The notes below the pieces were generated by a model that worked only from the letters and a program-made list of their open reading frames with translations, ran no database searches and was not told the origin of the DNA. From Eleginops maclovinus (Eukaryota; Chordata; Actinopteri; Perciformes; Eleginopidae): a stretch of 64,000 nt of DNA. Location: positions 10,582,793 through 10,646,792 of the forward strand of contig NC_086360.1 of the NCBI RefSeq assembly GCF_036324505.1, read 5' to 3'. A program made the translations under genes and the position numbers. Shown here in pieces: positions 57,958-64,000 of the stretch; the first letter of the stretch is position 1, and each line of letters starts with the position of its first letter.

Positions 57958-58007
<50 letters not shown>
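57958..58007. repeat. (TG)n microsatellite
   Basis: About 50 bp of pure TG. Confidence 0.97.
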
Positions 58008-58008
<1 letters not shown>

Positions 58009-58064
58009 TACAGGTCACAGAGTGTCAACAATGGAGAGGGATGAGTTCCACATGAACGGTTCAC

Positions 58065-58510
58065 CACCTCTGTCTCGCTTTTCTCACTCCATCCATCCGT
58101 TCCTCTCTTTTCCTCTTTCTGTTCCCTCTCTCGACAACTCTTTCCATCTCACACTCATGGTTGCTGTTTTTTCTCCTCTTCATTCTCTCTGTCTGTGTGT
58201 TTTACTTTTTGGCCCACATCTTCTATTTTCTCTGTCCACTTAACCTTTCTCCCTTTACATCCTCTTTTCTGTGTCTCTCCTCAGTTTCTTCTGTCTTACA
58301 GCTCACTTTGATCTTTCAATTTGCCCTTGTGTTCACTTTGTCCACTTTCTCAATTTTTCTTTTCATTTCAGACCCCCTCTATTTTATTCATTCTCATCTT
58401 CTCCAGTGACATTTTGTCCTAATCTCTTTTTCCAACTCTCAGCTTTCCGCTGCCTTTTCCACATATTTTCCACCCTTCTTCTGTTTCCTTGCACGTTGTT
58501 GCCTGTCTTG
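58065..58510. repeat. Pyrimidine-rich block
   Basis: About 440 bp with strong C+T bias on the plus strand, starting about 60 bp after the TG array. Long ORFs here reflect composition. Confidence 0.65.
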
Positions 58511-58514
58511 AGGC

Positions 58515-60005
58515 TATTGAGAAACTATATTTTTACCAACACTTACACATAACTTGTGACAAGGACATGGTGTTTTTTTTTACTGGGAGAATTATCTAGT
58601 AGGTGGTAGCTTACAGCCTGCTCCTCCTTCTCTCTTTTAGCTTATTATCTAGGCGTCATCTTTTTTTGCCAAAGTCTGCTGCTGTCATTCTCTCACACAC
58701 AGGCAGACTGCCCCTACTGTCCCTGTTCTTATTGCAAATTGTGCACCATAGCTTTAATTTCAGAGGATTTGAACAAGCGGAACATAGGATATGAAAGGGT
58801 GCCCCTTGTGCAAATACACATCGCATATTGAAAAGCTATGTATCAGCACTCTCTCTCTCGCTTTAAGTCACCGATCAAGCGGAAAACAGCCATGCCTGAA
58901 AAATTGCAGCCCTTTCATCATGGGTCGCTTTATAGATGCAGCTGCTTCGGAGCAAAGGAGCTAGAAAAAAACAGTGTGAATTTGAAAAAGCTGCCACGAG
59001 TTTACCCATGAATAGATGCTTTATTTCTACTGTTTTGGAGTCAACTTTCCAATATTGTTTCACAGGTATCTTGCCACCCAACAATGCATAATGTTTAAAA
59101 TGCAGGACGTCCAGAAATATAAGAGCATTTGCATTTTGCCTAATCCATCCATCCCCCCGTTCCACTCCTCTATATCTATCCATTTCCACCTCTGCACCAC
59201 AGTGTTTGTATATTTGTTCGTTTTGCTCTGCAGCTCCCTCTCTATCTGCAAATCTCTAGTTTAAATAAGGGCCATGGGCATGCACAGTGCACAAACAAAC
59301 ACATACATATGCACACACACAGGCCTAAACACACTCACAGACATGCAAGCAAGCGTGACATAGTAACACACACAGTGGTGCAGAAGTGAGTAAGGCCCAA
59401 ATATAAATAAGTGTAGACATAAACACAGCTACACAAAGTCATACTGCACACAGCCTCCTGTACCTTTCAGGTAAGTCCTGCCAGCCCTGCATTTTGACCA
59501 CTTGAGGGTAGTAGAGGGCTTTGCCTCAGCGCTATATTGATCCCTATATATACGTAAGTGAGCATAACCACACTGGAGTGATACAGGGAGGTGTACAGTC
59601 AAATCCTAGAGCAGTGGCACTCACTACCTGTGTGACCAATCACAAGCCTTTTATGCGCTCAGGCTACTGTAAATGTATATGAAAGGCCCCGGCATTGTAA
59701 AGGTGTGAAATGTAGTCTCTGAGTCAAAACATGTTGTGAAGTGAAGAGATGTGGATTTTTTATTTAGTTCAGCACTTTCTTTTAACTCCGGATGTAGGCA
59801 GCCTGGCTTTACTGAGGCCCTTCCATAACCAAAACAGGTCAATTCTTTAAAAGATTATTTCACGGTACTGGGATTTACTTTTCAAAAGCATACAGCAGAG
59901 GGTGACACGAATGAGAAGGATGGGAAACATGCTGGAGGTGGTGAGTGCTGGTCTTAACCTTGTAGACCTGAAAGTATAACTTTCTAAACACACACAATAA
60001 CACAC
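58515..60005. other. Intergenic, no feature seen
   Basis: No gene recognised. Confidence 0.45.
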
Positions 60006-60008
60006 ATG

Positions 60009-60125
<117 letters not shown>

Positions 60126-60129
60126 CGCC

Positions 60130-61950
60130 GGCCTTTTAAATCTTGATCAAGACAGAAAGCTCCATTCCTTCCCTGCTGCTTGATCCTACAGCAAACACAG
60201 CAGAAACTGAAGTGCTTGATTTAGTTTAATCTCACCAATAACGTTGCTGCATTGGCTGCTGTTCCATTCTACTGAAGTAATTCAAGCGCCCCTGAAATAG
60301 TCCAAATATTTGAAGTTGAAGTGACATTGTTAACAAAGACATACAGATTTTGCCTTTTGTAAGAAGAAAGGGAAGGAATATATATTACCCAGAATTTTCT
60401 TTGGGGAAAAAAAAGGCAGCAAAGTAGTTTAGGAAGCTTGCAATCACATGTGGATCCTTCCTCAGTGTTAACAGGATCAAGCATTCATTTGATTCTTCTC
60501 TTTTCAGTCCACACATGTATGGTCTTTGCTCTGTTTCAGCCCATCATTTGCAATTCCAGAAGAGCCACATATTATTGCATCTGATTTCATTATTTATCAC
60601 GGATGTAATCTTTTAGCATCCAATCAGAAAACACATAACAGCCCTTTCCTGTTTTAATAATTGCCTTGTTTGGACAATAAAACAAACATGACAACGATGC
60701 ATACTAAGTCAAGGTAAATTCCAACTGACCAGCAGAGTCCTGCAACACAGCAGAAATTAGAAATTGTAATGAAGCTACAATAACAGACACCTATGATTCT
60801 GCTGAGATGTATTATTCATTTTAAAGCTCATCTGTGGTTAAATCATATTAGGCAGAGCTTATAGATATGTAATCAGCAAGAAGATGGATGTCGAAAACAA
60901 CCAAAACAAGCACAACAATCTAAAATGATTATGTTATGAAACCTAATTTCAAAATGAAACATCTTTAGCACAATTTAGATTAAACAGTGACATTTTCAAC
61001 TTTTATTGTAAGTAAGTAAAACACATTTAAATAGTGCTTATCATAGACTTTAGCACAAAGTGCTCTAAGAGCACAACATAATGAGGGTTACAAAGTGCTT
61101 ACATGATTTGTAATTTGGTCACATACAACTCATTCTGTGAATTATGTTTGTTTGTTTGTTAAGTGTGTTTAAAGTGGGGTCTGAATTAATTGGACATTTT
61201 TGTTCTGACATACATTTCCTCCAGGTATTGCTAGATCATTTCAGGGTTGCAGAGCATGTGTGAAAGGGGCTTATGTAAGATGTCGCAAGTAGTGACAAGC
61301 CACAAATTATTATAACACATCAGCCCTACAGAGCTTTCCTGCACCTTTCAACTCGTTATTTTGGTTTGACTGCCCACAACTTAACGGTTTGCACTCTCAC
61401 TGTTCTCATTTTAATGTATATTAACTTTGATAAACAGATTGTAAGTTGCCTGCTGAGCACAAAATATAAAAAAGACAAATTATGGAAATAGCCAGTTAAT
61501 CCAATGAATCATGTGGCAGCTGAAGATTCAGATGTGTCCCCCAGGAGATAGTGGAAAACAAAAAGAAGACTGCAACTCTCTGACTTACAATCGCCAAATG
61601 GCCAACAACATCAACAAATAAAAAAATAATAAGTAAATTAAACCATTTAGACATGTTCAATTTATAACATGTTTAAAATATTTGACATTTTTTTATATTT
61701 TGTGAAATGATACATCTTTATTCCAGACATACTGAAGTTAAACTGTGGAGCAAACATCCGCCCCTTTTGTTTTATCAATACAGTATATCCAGACTCCCGT
61801 CACTATCCATTTTCACTTGCATGTGTGTGCATGTATAGCAATGCTAAGTGTGCCTTGTGCTAAAGTGCTAATGGACATAGGTGTGATTAACACCACACCA
61901 CATGGTCTGATAGTGCTAGCCACACTGCTAACTACTCTGCACTGTGTGTG
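60130..61950. other. Intergenic, no feature seen
   Basis: No gene recognised. Confidence 0.45.
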
Positions 61951-61953
61951 TTG

Positions 61954-62071
<118 letters not shown>

Positions 62072-62074
62072 ATA

Positions 62075-64000
62075 AAACAGATTGAACGCAGGAGAGTGTG
62101 ACAGTGCATGTGTGTGAGTGTGTGTTATCCAAGCTGTCATCCTGCCTCCAGACATCTGACTGTGCTGAGACAAAAGTCCTTGACCCTGATCGCATCAATA
62201 ATTCCCAAACTTGTAAAGTTAAAGAACCTGGAAGTCACCTCTCTGTGTCAATAAATCAATTGTTCTTTCTAATGCTTTCTTTTTTTTATTTGGATAGGGT
62301 TTGTTGTCTCTTTAATTTATTTAGAATCAGGTCTTTCTTGATCATGGTTACAACAGTTGTCAATACAGTCTTGACTGAAGGTCTTTTTTAGCATTAAAGT
62401 TATTTTGGAGCCTTCAATCATATAACACGAATTCTTTGAATTGGTTGTGTAAATGTAAATGCAAAATATAGGTTAACATAGGTTCCATGTGAAGCTTCAC
62501 AAATGTCGAAGTCCTACCTCTTAGCAGTATCAAAAGATATAACATAAACGTTCATATCAGCTACTAAATGAAACCTGGGGAGAGACCATGTATAATTTCA
62601 GTGGGTCCAAAGTTCCCAATTTGTAAATTTCTAGTTGAACAATGCTGAACAGTGCTTTTAGAAATCTCAATGAGGGTTAATGATGTAGGCCAATTTGTGG
62701 GTTTGACTCTACTATGGAAATGTTTTCTATCATTTGAAGCTTGGTATATTTGTCAGGGACAGCGCTCATTGATCAACAAAGAAATACAAAGTAAAATCTA
62801 TGCACAAATGACTCAAATCTGCAAAAATGACAGTATATGTTATCTGTTATAATTATTGCAGACATTTCATATTATGTTGCTATACATGATGCCTTCCATG
62901 TGCACCTAAATGTCAATTGAGAGACTAACAAGATGACTTAAGCTGATGATTACACTGCACCATACATTTTAAAAGTTACCTCTACAACCCAGTTCACATC
63001 AATCTAAAGCTCCCAAGGCTCCACACTCATTAAGCCATGGGAAAGTTCTCTCATTGGAGCAGAAAGACATGCAGAGAAGACATAAAACAGTCGGGTAAAC
63101 ACAACTTTGAATCTCTCTCGCTGCATAACGAACTGTCAGTTGCTCTCCATCATCATAACTGCTTACTAATTCACCCAATTTTTTTTCTCTTACTCCCTGT
63201 AGCAATGTGCAACTCGCGAGTGATTAGTTCATTTGCAACTAATCACTTCTGCGGATGGGGTCATTAGGAGTATTGTGAGTGATGTCATGTTATCCAGGCG
63301 CCACTAGATGCCATGATGTGGTGAATTGCTGCTTGAATTTAAACATTAAGTTGCTTTTGATGACTAAGACTGCTGAAGAGGCACTGATTTGTTTGTCTCT
63401 CATTTATTGGTGTTAGAACTAGAAGTCCTGATCCATTAATGTGCAAAGACACTGGATGAAGTGAATAACTAAAACTCAAATCCTCCTTGAACTCCTAAAA
63501 TAGTTGTTATCAAAATAAATCCATAGAAGCGTCTCTTCTATAAGAGACAATAATCCCTCCATCACTAGCATTAATGCTTTTCTTACTAATGTGACTTTTA
63601 ACTGTGGTGTGCCAGAAAAAAATCTTTAAAAAATAGTTTGTCTCTCCACCAATCATAGAGCTAATGTCCCGCATCCTGGCAACCGGGATCCAATCAGAGC
63701 ACACAATCAGTCATTCACTGAGCTGCAACACTATGGTGACAGGTACGAAAGAGATTTACAGATTTAGACACACCAACCAAAACTCAGATTACACTTGTAG
63801 TGTGTGTTCATGTGTTTGTGAGTATGAGTGAGACCGCAGTTGATAAACAGTTTATCATTAAACTATAGCACTAGCACAACTCTAATTTCTCATCCTGAGG
63901 TTCATTTACACATTGCATCCCAAATGTGTGATAAATGTACATGAACACAAGTTGAAAGTTTGTTTTTTGTTGAGTCCGGTGATGGTTTGAGGGCAAAACT
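62075..64000. other. Intergenic, no feature seen
   Basis: AT-rich sequence to the window edge. No gene or classified repeat recognised. Confidence 0.45.

Overview
This is a 64 kb window of vertebrate nuclear DNA, almost certainly from a ray-finned (teleost) fish. Genes are split into short exons by AT-rich introns with canonical GT/AG junctions. The interspersed repeats (PIF/Harbinger-like MITEs, a CR1/L2/Rex1-type LINE, a BED-finger hAT, a SCAN-type gag retroelement, a tRNA-derived SINE) and the very long CA/TG microsatellites are a typical teleost mixture.

Two protein-coding genes are supported, both on the minus strand. (1) 2459-4510: a four-exon SLC16 (monocarboxylate-transporter family) gene of 434 codons. 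(2) 7125-34775: a complete JAK2 gene with one non-coding 5' exon and 23 coding exons. The reconstructed splice junctions sum to 3357 nt (1118 aa), in frame throughout, with FERM, SH2, pseudokinase (JH2) and tyrosine kinase (JH1) domains in the usual order. Catalytic residues are intact. JAK2 is the kinase that couples cytokine receptors to STAT factors; the SLC16 protein is a predicted 12-span plasma-membrane transporter. Nothing in the sequence links the two functionally beyond lying head to tail on the same strand.

The jak2 introns have collected mobile DNA. Intron 21 (9003-10938) holds an LTR retroelement with a 5-bp target duplication and a SCAN-like gag, whose 5' LTR carries a 108-bp copy of a jak2 splice acceptor. 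Intron 19 has a LINE 3' end. Introns 3-6 hold two Harbinger-like MITEs and one hAT-like MITE. Intron 2 (24479-32337) is a nested stack: a LINE was split by a 4.8-kb cut-and-paste transposon that I cannot assign to a superfamily, and by a hAT with a BED zinc-finger exon. The 4.8-kb element (25933-30704) is the most interesting object here. It has about 22-bp terminal inverted repeats, a decayed one-intron transposase and a 10-copy, 20-bp subterminal tandem array whose core motif repeats the terminus sequence.

From about 35 kb to the right edge I see no gene. The region has a Harbinger-like MITE, a TTAA-flanked MITE, a tRNA-SINE with a perfect 16-bp target duplication, more than a dozen long CA/TG arrays, a CTG array of about 31 units, purine- or pyrimidine-skewed blocks, and a roughly 370-bp inverted repeat built on opposed TG and CA tracts at 54755-55124. 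All family names come from recognising motifs by eye; no database search was run.
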